Source: Tolypeutes matacus
Lineage: Eukaryota; Chordata; Mammalia; Cingulata; Chlamyphoridae
Assembly (NCBI GenBank): GCA_026826555.1
Contig: JAKSZT010054399.1
Coordinates: forward strand, 8,540,501-8,604,500
Direction: 5' to 3'
Length of the DNA stretch: 64,000 bases
Under the pieces are notes generated by a model. It made no database searches, was not told where the DNA came from, and saw nothing but the letters and a program-made list of their open reading frames with translations. The position numbers and the translations under genes are program-made. This document shows positions 24,891 through 37,734 of the stretch, piece after piece (within the stretch, counting starts at the first letter, position 1; every line of letters begins with the position of its first letter).

Positions 24891-26559
24891 TAACTCAAGA
24901 TCCAACAAAACTATAGTTGCCAAAAACGTTCATAGGCCATAAGGGATATGCCCACTGTGTCTAATGCATATACAAATCCTGATGCTAATACTTACTGGCA
25001 TAGGAAAAGAACAATGTCAAACACAGAGAAGATGAACAGAATTTGATTCGAGAAGTGAAATTAACACTGAATGAGAATAGTGGTAATTCTCATTGTCACA
25101 CCTATGTGAGGGTTTTCCATTTCATTAGTGAGATGGAATCTGTATCTGACTCATACAACACACTATTTGAGTTCATCGTGATTATCCTTCCCATTAAAGC
25201 CCCTGATAAATGTCCATGCTGGGGAGACAGTATTATTGTAACCCAACCTGGATAACTCTTTGTTTCTCTAGAGGTGTGTCCTAGGCTACATTCTCATATT
25301 CTGAGTTTCTTCAACTAAGTACAATCGCCAAGAAATGTTTCCAAATGCTCCCTGCTATTTTGGATTGCATTCCTGGCAAATGAATGCAATAGTTGTAATG
25401 GATTTTTCTCCCAAGAACTCAGGTTCTTATCTGCAGTGAAGATCTGGCTCAAGTTTAAACAGTGCCAATAGTGTGAGCACAGCTGGGTTGCACACCACAT
25501 CCCTTATTTTCCTGACAGAGCAAACCACTTGGCTGGTTCAAGCTGTTTTAGAATTGGAAAGCTCTTTTCCTGTCAGCTTGTGAATCTAAGAAGATAGCTT
25601 TTAGCAACATCTTTATTTCATTTATTTCTTTGTAATGCCCTCAGAAACACTCTCCTGTCCTAAGTGCCTTCCTCTGAGGTAACACTTGAGTTTTCAGGGA
25701 CAACCTCAAAAATGACTTAAAGCAAATAAGCCAGAAATGGAAGATGTGACAATCACCATACGGAATAGGCTATAGATGGAGTTTGTCTCCAAAGGAGTGT
25801 CGCTTATTTTCAGCTCTTATGAGCTAGAGGTGTTAAATAACACGTCATTATGGGATATCATTGTCAGTCTCCTGAACACATTGGATATTTTAAGTGTACT
25901 TAACAACATTTAAAAAGTAAAAATATAGAGAGTGTGAATGTAATATGTGCAAGTAAAGTATAAAGTAATATGACTATTTCAAACAAATTTATTAGTACTG
26001 ATACTTAACATGAAGAATATTCCCTAAAAGTGGTTACTTTTCTATAGTATTTTGATTCCTCATATTCTTTCATAACTCTTCTTTTCAGAATCCTCCATGT
26101 TAGATGATGATGATTCTCTGAGATTGGGTGTAATTTTTGAACACATACATATAAGAGACAAATGTAATAACTAATTTTTGGTAATCAATTTATGTAAATA
26201 TATATATACACAGATGAATATTTATATAGAGAAATTATGAATAAATATATATTGGTTATGAGATTTCAATGGCATTACTGATGAAATAATAAAGTCGATT
26301 TGCTCTTGTGACTAATTGCTTATGAAGATGATTCCACAAATGGAATAACATACATAGTTTGATCTGCAGTAAACACCGTTGTTCAAGGGGGCTGTTCAGA
26401 TCAATTAAACAAAGAGTAGATGCCTACTTGGTACTGAGCTAACTCTTGGATGCTAAAAATGAGTGATACACTTCCACATTGGCTGATAAGACATCACGCA
26501 TTTAATATCTAGTTCTCAATCGTTGTTTTATATCAGTCTTATGCATATTTAGCATTATA
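24891..26559. other. Unassigned unique sequence
   Basis: No gene or clear repeat was seen. Small frames at 25043-25255 (+) and 25315-25500 (-) lack support. Confidence 0.4.
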
Positions 26560-26800
26560 AAATGCAGAGGCATGTGGTGTAATTGTTCAGTGAATGGACT
26601 CCATACTCAGGCAAGCACAAGATTGTGTTTGACATTTAATTGCTAGCCCTTGAATGACAGGAATCATTTAACGTCTCCATGCCTCAGTTTCTTCATCTGC
26701 ACATTATGCATATGCTATGTAAAATAAGCAAGAAAATGTAGCAAATCGTTTAATAAGGTGTGTGCTACAACAGTAAATTTCCATTAACTATGTTATTAGC
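26560..26800 (-). repeat. MIR SINE, antisense
   Basis: 'gcatgtggtgtaattgttca', 'ccatgcctcagtttcttcat' followed by 'ctgcacattatgcatatgct', and later 'gtgtgctacaacagtaaatt' follow the reverse MIR consensus almost end to end. Confidence 0.8.
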
Positions 26801-27789
26801 AATAATAAAACATGCTTTTCTCACTTATTTATTTCAGATTTTCTATGATAAAGTCATTTTCATGCAGCTAAAATAATAAAGCCAATGAATCAATATGGAA
26901 AAACCTAATGTAACTCTCTAAAAATTATTTAAGTTGTAGACAAGACCAGTATCCATTTTATTTGGTTATTTTTGTTAATATATATCATCAGCTAATGGCT
27001 TATACAAAACAATTGAGCACACACAAAATTCAGCGCTAGACAAAAACTAGACTTTAGTCATTATTTCTATATTTCATATCTTTAACTTGCTTTTACAGTT
27101 GATTATTTTTGGCTTAATTAGGAGAGGGGAGACAAGAAAAGCATTTTCATTAGGAAAGGAGTAGCTTAGAAAAATGCCTTTTCAGAGATTCCCAAAAAAA
27201 GTTACCCAGGGAAGAATGACTGCAGATACCATATTCTAGCGTGCTTATTTTTCTTTCTCCCTAGTTTCAAATGGGTCAGCCTATCTGTAAAACAAGAAGT
27301 AAGCAAAGACTTATCTCAGATTACATTGGCTTCTGGGACTATCAACAAAGTAAACACCAGTCACCCCATGAAAAATACAACTATTACCTGTTATTAGACA
27401 CTAGCTAGCCTTGCCCAGCCACCAAGTGGCACAGTTAATGAATCCACTTATTTCTAATACAAATAAACCAAGGGGAGCAAGTGGTCAGCGAAAGCTGAAT
27501 GTGAAGTCAGGATGGGGGGATGGGTAATAAAAACGCTCAGGGCTGACATTTCCTTTTTATTTGAAACATGCTTTTCTTGAGAATGACATGATCTTATTGA
27601 TACGGTTTAGTAAGCCTCAGCTGATGCTGGGTTTTAAGGTTCTTTTAGATGTGTGCGTGTGTTTCGAAGTAAGAAAAAAAAATTCAAAAGAAAATTTTTA
27701 ATAAATCTATCATGGTTCCATTGGATTGGACTAAATATGAAGAAACATAATTATTTTCGTCTTTAATCTCTAATTTAAAATGCTGAAGC
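26801..27789. other. Unassigned unique sequence
   Basis: No gene or repeat was recognised. Confidence 0.4.
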
Positions 27790-28350
27790 TAAGAAGATAC
27801 ATCTTTTCCAGAGAACAATTTGTCAAGATTATGATAAGTCTTAAAAGTTTTTCATGCTCTTTGCTCAAGTAATTCTACTTTTAGAAATATAGATTAAGGA
27901 AATAATCAGAAAAAAATGTTCAAAATATAAATGAAAGGACACCAGAAACATTAATTTTAATGATTAAGAAGTGGAAATAATCTAAAGGTCCAAGAATAAA
28001 TTGATGAAATAAATCAAGGCATGTCCATAAGGAATAATAGTTTCAAAAATATTTCATGATGAGAGAAATTTCCTACATATAATACGTGACAAAGGTAATA
28101 TGTGCTATAAATGAAATTATTTTTATTACTTTTCTTTTTATTTTCTAATTTTTACTTTGTATTTTGTTGTTTTACAACTGAAATTAAAACACATACAAAC
28201 CTATATATACAGATAAATAAATATATTAATATATAAAGTACTTGAAGGAATAGTAAGCAGATGAACGTTAACTTGAATTTTCTTAGAGGGATGATATTAA
28301 AAGTGATTTTTCCTGTGTTTTTCAAATTGTGAATAATGAGCTAAGGCATT
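27790..28350 (+). repeat. L1ME-type 3' end fragment
   Basis: The order resembles the very old L1ME 3' end. 'taattctacttttagaaata' is followed by 'gaaataatcagaaaaaaatg' and 'aagaagtggaaataatctaa'. Then come 'aataaattgatgaaataaat' and, near the end, 'gtgatttttcctgtgttttt'. Confidence 0.6.
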
Positions 28351-30439
28351 GATTAGGAAAACATTGTGAATGTGACAATCATGTATCATCTTGATCGGGA
28401 AATTAGGTGCTTAAATAGAAAAATATTTTTTGAATACCAAAGACAAATAATATTCTTTTGTTCTTCATTTTCACGTTCAGATATTTTCTTGATATCTAAT
28501 CTAAATTGTTCATGATGCAGTTTTACATATTTTCTTTCCCTTTTGCTGACATAAATTAATAGCAACTAATTACCATACAATGTTTAAAACACATAAATCT
28601 GAAGTGTTTCAGCCTTCTCTCTCTCTTCTTTAGGCTGAAAAAAATGACAGTCCTTTTAATCTTTTCCTATTGATCTTCTTGTCCTCTCTTAATCATTTCT
28701 GTGTGACTACTGAAAACCATTTCATAACTGTAAAAATTAGATAATCATGAAAAAAGGATTTGCTATACTAGAATGCCTAAGTAAACCATACAAAGATCCA
28801 CATTGTCCCTGCATTATTTTCCTCCCTTCCTTGGAAATAATTAAAAGGGAATTAAGACATTTATATTTCCATATTTTTATTGTAAACTATCCCAAATTAT
28901 GTCATAAATAACACATAGGAAACTAAGCTCTTGGTTAAATTAGTAATGTATAAATTCTTTTAAAACAATTCATAAATGTCTCAATAGAGTAAATATTATC
29001 AGAATTTTTTTCAAAAAATATGGCCTCATAGAATATTAAGTGGAAATTAACAAAATTAACTCACCATGTATATCAAATTAGTTATTGCAAACCTTCAGGT
29101 ACACCTTTATTGGATACCTATATTGTGTTAATTATTTAAGGCTTATAAATATTAACAATATACGTATCCTTATCATTATTCTTTACATTTTTCTGCTTCT
29201 TTGCTTTTTAATACTTTGCTATTAACCTGGTGTTTATTATATTCTAGGACAACTTTATGGTTTTTTCAACAGTTATTTATACCAAAATCAAGTATTAGCT
29301 AGTGATATAAATATACAGAACAATCTTGTGACTGAAGTTTACATTTTAAATGTGTATATATATATATAATTTTTATATATGAGTTATATTTATATATAAT
29401 GATAGAAATAATTATATATATTTATAAGTTTATATGTATCATTTTTAGTGCATATTTAGAAATACATTTACATTCTTTCTACCTCTTTAGCAAGAAGTGA
29501 GATAATTATCAGGAAATTCTAAATTTGAAATAAAATAATGATGATGAATATGTTCTTTGCCACTGCCACATCTATGTGCTCATATTTTCCAAACTTAATA
29601 CTCTAGTATAACAGAGTCTACTCTAATGACTTAATTACATTTTAAATGTTTGTGGGAAAGTTCTTGAATTAATATTTTTTAGTTTTCCACCACTGCTTTT
29701 CTTTTTCCAGAGACCTATATGCACCAATGAATTAGTTCTACGAATCTAGTTCTTTTGCACTAATTGGCAGGGTTCTTGAGCAGATTGATAATTATGAGTT
29801 TCCCTTGAGTTGTACAGGCAGTTATTGTATTGTTTCAACCTCATGTCCCACCATAAATAGGTGGGATTCAGAAACAGATGTGCTTAAGCACTTTATCTTC
29901 AGGGAAGGGTGACTTTTTTTGTATACATGGTCACCTTTTTCCTTCTCACTGTCATTCTGCCTAGAAACAGATAGTTTATAACTTAGGTTTTCTGGCTCAA
30001 CTTGTGCTGCTAAAGATGCAAAGATTAATCCAATGAGGGAAATTTTTCTTTGATTTCCCCCTATCTAAAATCCCAGCCATGCAGTAGAATGAGAGAGCTC
30101 ACTGAAGCCAGAACTGGCCATGCCACACATTTAGAGGGAATGTCCATGTAGGCAAGTTCAAATAAATAACCAACTAATCCATGGCATAAAGAAAGGGAGA
30201 AAGTATGCCCAGGAATGTTTCCTTAATTAGAATATGCCCAAGATGCAATTGTCTCTCGTATTTTGAAAAAATAAAACTTACATAACAACTCAGGATGATA
30301 ATTTGGATTTTGCATATTTCTAATGACCTCTCCCCAAAGAGGACCGAGCTACCAGATTAAAGTGAAAATTAAACAAATATTTCTCCTGTAATGTTACATG
30401 CAATATCATTTTCTCATAAATGTCAAACAGCTTGCCTAA
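28351..30439. other. Unassigned AT-rich sequence
   Basis: No gene was seen. An AT-rich low-complexity stretch lies at about 29343-29440 (tatatata blocks). Confidence 0.4.
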
Positions 30440-30640
30440 TAGGGATCTTATGCTTTGAAGAGTCATATCTACCTGTCACTTATGAACATTGAGTAAATTA
30501 ATCTCTCTGACCCTTAGTTTTCTCACGAGGAAAATGGGGGGAATAACATTTCGCTCATAAGATCACAATGTGCCTTAAATGAAATATGTGTGAGATGCCT
30601 AGCAAAATTCCCTGCACAGAGTGGATTTACTATCTTAGTT
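30440..30640 (-). repeat. MIR SINE, antisense
   Basis: 'taatctctctgacccttagt' followed by 'tttctcacgaggaaaatggg', then 'aatgaaatatgtgtgagatg' and 'ccctgcacagagtggattta', match the reverse MIR order. Confidence 0.7.
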
Positions 30641-32789
30641 CCTTTTTCCTTTCTTTCTTTATACTATTGAGGCATTGGTTTCCTTCAGCTGTCAATTATT
30701 TTCTTCTATCAAAGAAGAAAATTTTCCTCCAGTGATAATTCATTAACTTTCAAAAAACAAGCAAAAGCCCCTTTCTACATCAGTGGAAACTACTGGAAAA
30801 TTATTTCTCATTCTTATTCAAGATATTTACTCTCTGAATAATGGAAATGAGACTTTTTCTAACTACTGATATGTTGGCTATGTGCTGTGATTATTATGGA
30901 GGCAACTTTTGTTTCCTTTTTTCAGATCCAGAGCTAAACAACACGGAATTTAAGAAAAAAAATAAAATTTCTTAACTGAAATATTTCAGGTGTAAATGCC
31001 ACAAAAACGAATTGCCCCTAGATATGACATTAGCTGGGTCTTTATCATATAAAAACACATAGTGTAAAGTTAAGAAAACCTGGTGCCTGGATCGGGGCCA
31101 GGCAATGGAAAGACAATTATTTTACTGAATTGGATCCTTTTTTTTTTTTTAACATTTTCACAAATTATTTTTTTTTGTCGCCACAGTTCCTTGCTTTCCC
31201 TAATCACCTTGATAAAAAAATTGACCTTTTACAATAACCTGAAATAGAAAAAAGGTAGGGACCTGTATTTTATTTCAGGCTACCATGAAATTTGATTCTG
31301 AGGGTGTGTTCTTCCAAGTTTTACCCCAATTTTTATATTTATTGTTAAAGAATCTTACTCACATTGCAAAGGTAAGAAGAATCCATTCTATTCGGTCACT
31401 GGTCATTGTTACATAAACAACTACAACAAAAAGCTTCCCTGTAAATACAAGATGCAAAGTTAAATTTTTAAAAAAGGCAACTGGGGTTGCGGCTGGGCCG
31501 CCATATTACTGTGAAACCCTATTTCACAGTGCCATGTTATATTCTCCCCTCCACCCCAAGGTCAGCCACAGCTCTCATTTTAGGATTTGATTGTAAGGGA
31601 GGACACATGCTCTGACATTTGAAAGAATATGAGTCATAGTACCCTGAAATCGGTGGCTCTCTTCTCAAGGTCAGAATAATCCCATATTCCATTTTTTAAT
31701 CACAAGGAGAGAATGGAGGAAAAATTACACTTTGGACGTGACTCATTTAATTCCTGGACCACTTCATTTTCCTCGGTCTCATTGCCCAGGTACAGACAGC
31801 CCCATTTCTCTCAAAAATCTCATTACCTACTGGGCAAGTAATAGGCATTCATTTGTTCTGTTCTTTTGCCTTCTCAATTTCTTGCTCTTTTTCTTGATAT
31901 CTACTGATTGCCAATGTGAGTTTCAAAAGAAGGAAATTGGCTTAATCTGGTTCCAGAGAATGATCAATGTCAAAATCTTAAATCTGCTTGGCATGTTATT
32001 GCATTTGTTCTTAGAACATCCTTTCAAGATAAATATTACAAAATCAGTTCTAGATACAATAAAGATGGTGTAAGAAGAAGAAATTTATTCAGTCAGAGCA
32101 GTTTAATGGCAAAACAGAAAGGCAAATATACCTGTGTCCTGAAATTTCAAGTTAGGTAGTAAAAGCTAGGAATTTAGTTTTTCCCTTTCTTATATAAATA
32201 TTACCTTGCCTCTTAAAAGGCAACATAAAATATGCATAAGATAATGTAAACATCACAGCGCAATTAGTTGCACCATTTTACAAGAACTAAATCAGTTTCA
32301 TTAGATTCTGGAAAAGAAAAGCATTTTTACATTTGCTCCAAATTGTTAAACAGCATGCATTTGTAATCTTTGGCCTGTTACTGAAAGAATATAGTTTTAA
32401 TTTACATTTAAATAAAGCAAATTTCCCATTGCAAAGAATTTTCTTTTATTAGTCCCATAAAAAAAGATGGCATTAAAGTGCATAGACTGCCTAACTGGGT
32501 CGTCAGGATAAATCAGCAGGATAAACAAGGCGATATGATGAAGAAAAGGAAAATCACTGTAGTGCTATTTAAATAGTTAACATTCTAAATGCTCACTATC
32601 AATTAAAGAAATTTTAAGCCCTAAGAGATTTCTACTTACCGAAACTACATTTTAGAAGAGATACAAAACTGTCCCAGTAAATACCTCATTTATTAGGAAT
32701 TCATAAGCAATTATTCTTCGACAGTAGCTATATTTTATTTACATCCTAATGAACTATATACTAAGCATATAATACATAACTAATTTAAT
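30641..32789. other. Unassigned unique sequence
   Basis: No gene was seen. A 113-codon open frame at 31732-32073 (+) is leucine/phenylalanine-rich with no domain or splice evidence. Poly-T runs lie at about 31139-31150 and 31168-31176. The stretch at 31470-32100 looks unique. Confidence 0.35.
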
Positions 32790-32950
32790 AGATTTATTCA
32801 TATAGATTAGTTTACTTAGCACTAAAAATTCAGTGGGATGAGGCCTTGTTTTACCAACAAGGAAATTGAGTTTCAATGATTTTTCTACACTTGCAGAACT
32901 AACTCAAGGAAGATGCTGGGACTAGAAGTCTGTATATAGTGCTATTTCCA
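32790..32950 (+). repeat. MIR SINE fragment
   Basis: 'cagtgggatgaggccttgtt', 'accaacaaggaaattgagtt' and 'gatgctgggactagaagtct' follow the MIR core in sense orientation. Confidence 0.65.
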
Positions 32951-32989
32951 AATATGACAAGAGCGAACACTTCTGAAACAGTATTCTTT

Positions 32990-33063
32990 AATCCATTTAT
33001 TTATTCTTTCATTCAATATATATTTATTGAGTATCTTTTATTAGGAATACTTCTCCTACTTCT
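32990..33063 (-). repeat. L2 3' terminal fragment, antisense
   Basis: 'tctttcattcaatatatatt' followed by 'tattgagtatcttttattag' is the reversed L2 terminus (ttcattcaacaaatatttattgag). The SINE at 33064 is inserted at its edge. Confidence 0.6.
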
Positions 33064-33294
33064 TCTTTTTTTTTTTTTTTTTTAAAGATTTATTTTTATT
33101 CATCCCCCGCTTGCTGCTTGTGCTTGCTGTGTCCATTTGTTGTGCGTTTCTCTGTGTCTGCTTGTCTCCCTTTGTTGCGTCAGCTCACTGCGCCATGCGG
33201 GCCGGCTTGCCTTCACCAGGAGGCCCAGGAATCGAACCCGGGGCCTCCCATATGGTAAACAGGAGCCCAACCACTTGAGCCACAGCCGCTTCCC
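33064..33294 (-). mobile_element. Full-length tRNA-derived SINE (long form)
   Basis: A reversed T tail, 'aaagatttatttttattcat', body and head end 'cacagccgcttccc'. The box B complement is 'ggaatcgaacccg', a perfect pol III B-box complement. The exact 15-bp target duplication 'acttctcctacttct' lies at 33049-33063 and 33295-33309. It is one of the youngest insertions in the window. The open frames across it on both strands are shadows. Confidence 0.96.
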
Positions 33295-33309
33295 ACTTCT
33301 CCTACTTCT

Positions 33310-33763
33310 ATTACAGAAGATCCACTTTTCATTTGGACCTTCTCTCTCCATGTATCTGTCCAGGCAAACTTTCCCCAGATACCAACAAGAAACAAATAAC
33401 CCTATGCACTGATAATCACTCACTTTACACCAAGAACTTCCCCTGTGCTGTATAGTGGAAGTACTCTCCTATTACACAGGATAGCAATACTGTGTGTATG
33501 TGTATAATACAAATTCACAGTATTATAAATTTTAAGATAGATTCTCATGACCAAAACCCCCAAAAGGAAAGAATCACTAAAGAACACTCAGACCTTGTTT
33601 TCACATCAGATAAACATCTGGAAAAATAAAGACATCAAATTAGCCACTTCAACGTCATAGAATCTACAACAAAGTATCCCATTCATTTTAATAAATTCAG
33701 GTGATTAGAAACATTTGTAATCAGTCAGACCACAACAATAATTTCTTCTTACAGCTGTCATAG

Positions 33764-33767
<4 letters not shown>
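33310..33767. other. Unassigned sequence
   Basis: No gene or repeat was recognised. Confidence 0.4.
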
Positions 33768-33817
<50 letters not shown>

Positions 33818-33840
33818 TTATTTATTTATTTATTTATTAC
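33768..33840. repeat. Compound microsatellite (CT)n-(TA)n-(TTTA)n
   Basis: There are consecutive perfect runs of CT, then TA, then TTTA tetramers. Confidence 0.95.
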
Positions 33841-34079
33841 TAAACTCTACAGAAATGTTTGGTAGTATGGAAGTGAAAATATACAATAGAGGCTGACAAA
33901 GCATCCTGTAAGTGTAGAGTGCTGCATACTTTGGACAATTATTAAAATGTACTTCAATATGAGCAGTGTATCTCTAAAGTTAATAAAAAAACCAATGAAT
34001 GAGCATAGCTTGAATGAATTAAGGCCAAAAAATATAACTCAGATAAAACTTTTGTTGGCGGCAGCATGGGATTGCATAT

Positions 34080-34480
34080 AAAACAATCCCTTTCCTTCCC
34101 TTTGGTGCAATAATTCAACTTGCAGTGGTTTTTCTTAAGAAACAAATTATGCATGTGCTTGAAAGTTTATGTGAAATGATGGTCATCCTATGTTATGACA
34201 GCACTAAAAGAACTAAAAGAGGTTGGAAATACTAGAACTATCCAAAAGTTAGGGTTCTCTTAACATATATTGTAAGATTTTCTTGCAGCAAATTAATGTT
34301 ACTCTTTAAAATAATATATTAGAAATGTATTAAATACAGAGGAAAATATTTATGAAATATTATTGCATTAAAACTTGATACTCATCATTGTGTACAAGAT
34401 ACCAATTATTTTACATTCAAGCATACACATTCACACTTATGGAATGAATAATGGAAAAATATAAATCAAATATAAAGTAT
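34080..34480 (+). repeat. L1ME-type 3' region fragment
   Basis: 'caataattcaacttgcagtg', 'gttttgacagcac'-like text (ttatgacagcactaaaagaa), 'gaggttggaaatactagaac' and the AT-rich end follow the ancient L1ME 3' order. The assignment is by order only. Confidence 0.5.
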
Positions 34481-34649
34481 GCAAGACTGCAGAAGATTTA
34501 AATTTTCTTTCTGCATGATTCTTTCTAACATTTCCCAAAATGGTTAATAAAGACTTACAAAACCAAAAAGAAATTAATGTCACACTTAAAATAAGGATAT
34601 ACTTAATGAAAATACATTCAAACATGTATTCAACAAATATTTAAACATA

Positions 34650-34845
34650 AAAGTGATTAAGAAGATAGCCTAGACCTCGGGTGAGTTACATAACCTTCTT
34701 AAGCGTTAAATAATAATCTTATCTATTTCATAGTCTTATTGTGAGGATTTATGAGAAGGATTTAATGGTGTCCGATTTAATGTAACTTAGTATTGTAGTA
34801 TAGTTTAGCAAATCATAAGCTCTCAATAAATCCTAGCTAATTCTG
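34650..34845 (-). repeat. MIR SINE, antisense
   Basis: 'ctagacctcgggtgagttac', 'ttattgtgaggatttatgag' and 'ataagctctcaataaatcct' follow reverse MIR. Confidence 0.75.
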
Positions 34846-34918
34846 AGTGTTCATTATGTGCCAGCCATATGCATGAATTGATTTTAAAATAATATATTAA
34901 AATAGAGGCATCTAGTGT

Positions 34919-34937
34919 TAAAAAAAAAAAAAAAAAG
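34919..34937. repeat. Poly(A) run
   Basis: A run of about 17 A without an attached element that I can name. Confidence 0.85.
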
Positions 34938-35439
34938 TTTGGCTTGAACTATCCAGATAATTGCCCCATTCCGCCATTTATTTTAAACTGCAAGTCAAAA
35001 TGCTTTAAAATTGGAGGAAAATAGGGGTTTTCTTAATAAAGTTATTCAGTGATTAAAATAAAAAGTGCATTTATCCAGGTGTTGGGATATAGGAAATGTC
35101 CATTAAATGTTGTATTTGCAAAGTGTTATATCGTAAACAACTTTCAAACAAAATGAAGTATTTGGCAAGGTGAATTGGCATCAAAGTCTACTAGATTTCC
35201 ATTCCATCATAACCATACACTGCAAATAACTGGCCCAATTGCTTTGGACTCTTTGCTGATAAGGATACCTTAGGTCTGGTTAGTTTGACTGAATATAGCC
35301 CAGTTTACTTTCTGTATTCTATGGTCATTGATAATACCTCAAATCATGGCTGAGACACTGTTGAAAATAGGGCCAGAGATTGCCCCTTGAATAAGTTTGA
35401 TAAGTAGTGAGTATTTTACTGTTAAACCCAAGTGGAAGT
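34938..35439. other. Unassigned sequence
   Basis: No gene or repeat was recognised. Confidence 0.4.
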
Positions 35440-35760
35440 CATTTCAATTCAGTGCAACAAACATTTCTTAAGAGCAATAGTGAGCCAAGCATTGTGATAA
35501 AATATTACAGATTTGAACCTTAATACATTATGGTCTCTTCCCTGGAGGTGTTTATAGTCGAGTGGGAGACATATGGATACACAGATAACTCACAGTGTGC
35601 TATAGTTTGTATGATAAAGAGCCACATAATATCCTAAGAAAGTGTAGAAAAGAGGCACTTAGCCCAGTGTGTATGGCAGAGATATGGGCAAGGGCAGGGA
35701 AAGGGTATCAGGCAAGACTTCCTGGAAAAGATGATAGTGGAGAAGATAAAACTATTATCA
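35440..35760 (-). repeat. L2 fragment, antisense
   Basis: 'caacaaacatttcttaagag', 'gtgagccaagcattgtgata', 'ggaggtgtttatagtcgagt' and 'ggcaagacttcctggaaaag' track the reversed L2 3' half. The corresponding L2 text is 'caacaaatatttattgagca ... ggagcttacagtctagtggg ... ggaaggcttccctgagga'. Confidence 0.65.
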
Positions 35761-37108
35761 AATATCATCTTAGAGAGCAATTTTTGGTAGAAAATGAGAT
35801 AGCATTGTGTTCACATGTTAATAACTGTCAAGCATACTAGTTTTCTTCTGGCACACCTCCCTACTTCTTTACTTTTCTATGTCTAAATCTTCAAACTTAG
35901 AAAATTTAATGGCTACCACAAAGGGTGACCCCAAAAATCCAAAGAGAAACTCCACATTTTAAATCGGCATTTGTGTAAATGTGTGAGGGTATCATACTCC
36001 ATGTTTGTGGTGGAATGTCAGGTAGATGAGCCCACACATAGGTGAATATATTTGGTTTTCTGGACAAAGAGCCAAACCAGATGGGGATGCCAACATATTT
36101 GAATAAACTTGTGCCACCGTCTGTCCAGAATGGGAAATAAATAAATAAAACAAACCTCCAGCCTACTATCCCACTGTCTCTCCTCTAAGAAAGGAGACTT
36201 CCTGGTAAATAATTCCATATTTGTTGTATTTAACACATTTCACCATTTCAGTTTGACAAGCATTTTTGGCAGTGTTGTAGTACACATAGGCGATTAAACG
36301 ATGAAGTTATATGTCTTTTCTCAAAGAGGTCACTGTTTATTTGGCTGAAGTACTGAAAACTCATGCAGGTTTTCAAGAGAGGAGATGGGGACCACATCTT
36401 TTAAAATCCTTCATATCTCAGGAGAGAACAAGGGTGAGCCCTTTGCTCTCCCAAACATGTTTATGTAATCCATGTGTTCCATTTCTCCACCTTGGCTCAC
36501 TGGCTCCTGTTGTTCGATTATCCCTGGCTTGCAACAAGGAGTCTCTCAATGCTATATTGAGAGAGCTTTCACTACAAGAAGAAAACAAATCTTTACAGGA
36601 TGATATCAGGCACTTGCAGTATCATAAGACATTAACAAGTACCTCATATTGCCAATTCTCCTCTTTCCACGCTACTTATTTACTGCAGACAATTACCACG
36701 AATTACCAAAGGTAGTCTTCAAAGTATAGATCGTATAGAATTGGGATTACTTCTTATACTACTACCAATAATTCTATTTTTAAATAGGCATCTTTGTCTA
36801 AAAATTAGGTAGTTCATTTAAAAATCTATTTCCTCTATGTAAATAGATCCTGCAAGTTCCAAGAAACAGATTTCACCTCCTTCCTACACAGGTGTCTCTG
36901 TAATTGCTGAGATTGTATGGGACATTTGGCTCAGATTAAGAGGAAGGGAATTTTGACTGAAAAAGAAGAACACATATTTTTTACATGGTTCTCGTATCTC
37001 ACTGATAATGCACAAATATTCAACTATCTGCACTCTAGTTATGGCAAGGCCATATCAAAGAAATTTCCTTCTAAGGATTGGGTTGGCAATCAATTATGTG
37101 AGTGATGG
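35761..37108. other. Unassigned unique sequence
   Basis: No supported gene. A 134-codon open frame at 36311-36715 (+) has no recognisable domain, no close upstream promoter features and no splice-site logic. I treat it as chance. Confidence 0.35.
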
Positions 37109-37430
37109 TTTTTTCTTTTTTTTTTTTTTTTTTTTAAGTAAAAGGACATCTTTCAAACTGGCAAAAGCTCCTAGAAGTCTATGAGGCAAAAATCCCAAAG
37201 CTTGGACTCTAAGGATCTCCAACCATTGAATATTTCCATCATCTCTCCCATTCTCTATGCAGCAATTTTCAAGACCAATTGCCTTCTCTTGGATCACTTG
37301 AGACAAAGACATGTCCTCTTGAAAAACAACTAAGAGTGGTAGCCAGGTCGGGGACCTGCATAGCGCATGTGATGAAATTGGCAAAGGGAGCACTCAAGGG
37401 ACAAAAAAAAGGGGTTTGATTCCTGACCTG
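37109..37430 (-). pseudogene. Possible 3'-end retrocopy of an unidentified transcript
   Basis: A run of 20 T (37116-37135) begins a segment of higher complexity that reads on the minus strand into the A tail. A minus frame of 99 codons (37094-37393) runs through the poly-A without a stop, so it is more like untranslated sequence than a coding end. A 'gggtttgattcctgacct' piece near 37410-37430 resembles a tRNA B box, so a different SINE is also possible. I found no convincing target duplication. Confidence 0.25.
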
Positions 37431-37734
37431 GAGGACCCTAATTTCAGGCCATGAGAGCTTGTTTTATACCATTTATTCCGACTTTTTAACATTTCTTTTT
37501 AATAGTGTGACTATTTAAATATTATGACTTCTCCATAAATATAGAAGGGATGAATAACGTTAGCATGGCCACATTATTTAAAAACTATTTCTTAAAACAA
37601 ACTTGTTAGACTTCAGACTTGAACACAATAAGGTTTTGGCTTAGAAATAGCTACAGAAGTCATTTAGCCTGATATTCTTCTTATGTGTTGTATTTTATGA
37701 ATAAATAAATTTTATTTGTCTATTATTCCATTTG

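Noticed and set aside
31732..32073. 113-codon plus frame
   Set aside because: Leucine/phenylalanine-rich, no domain, no splice or promoter support, in unique AT-rich DNA; expected by chance in 64 kb.
36311..36715. 134-codon plus frame
   Set aside because: Longest non-repeat frame, but without domain, signal peptide or conserved motif; no poly(A) or splice context.
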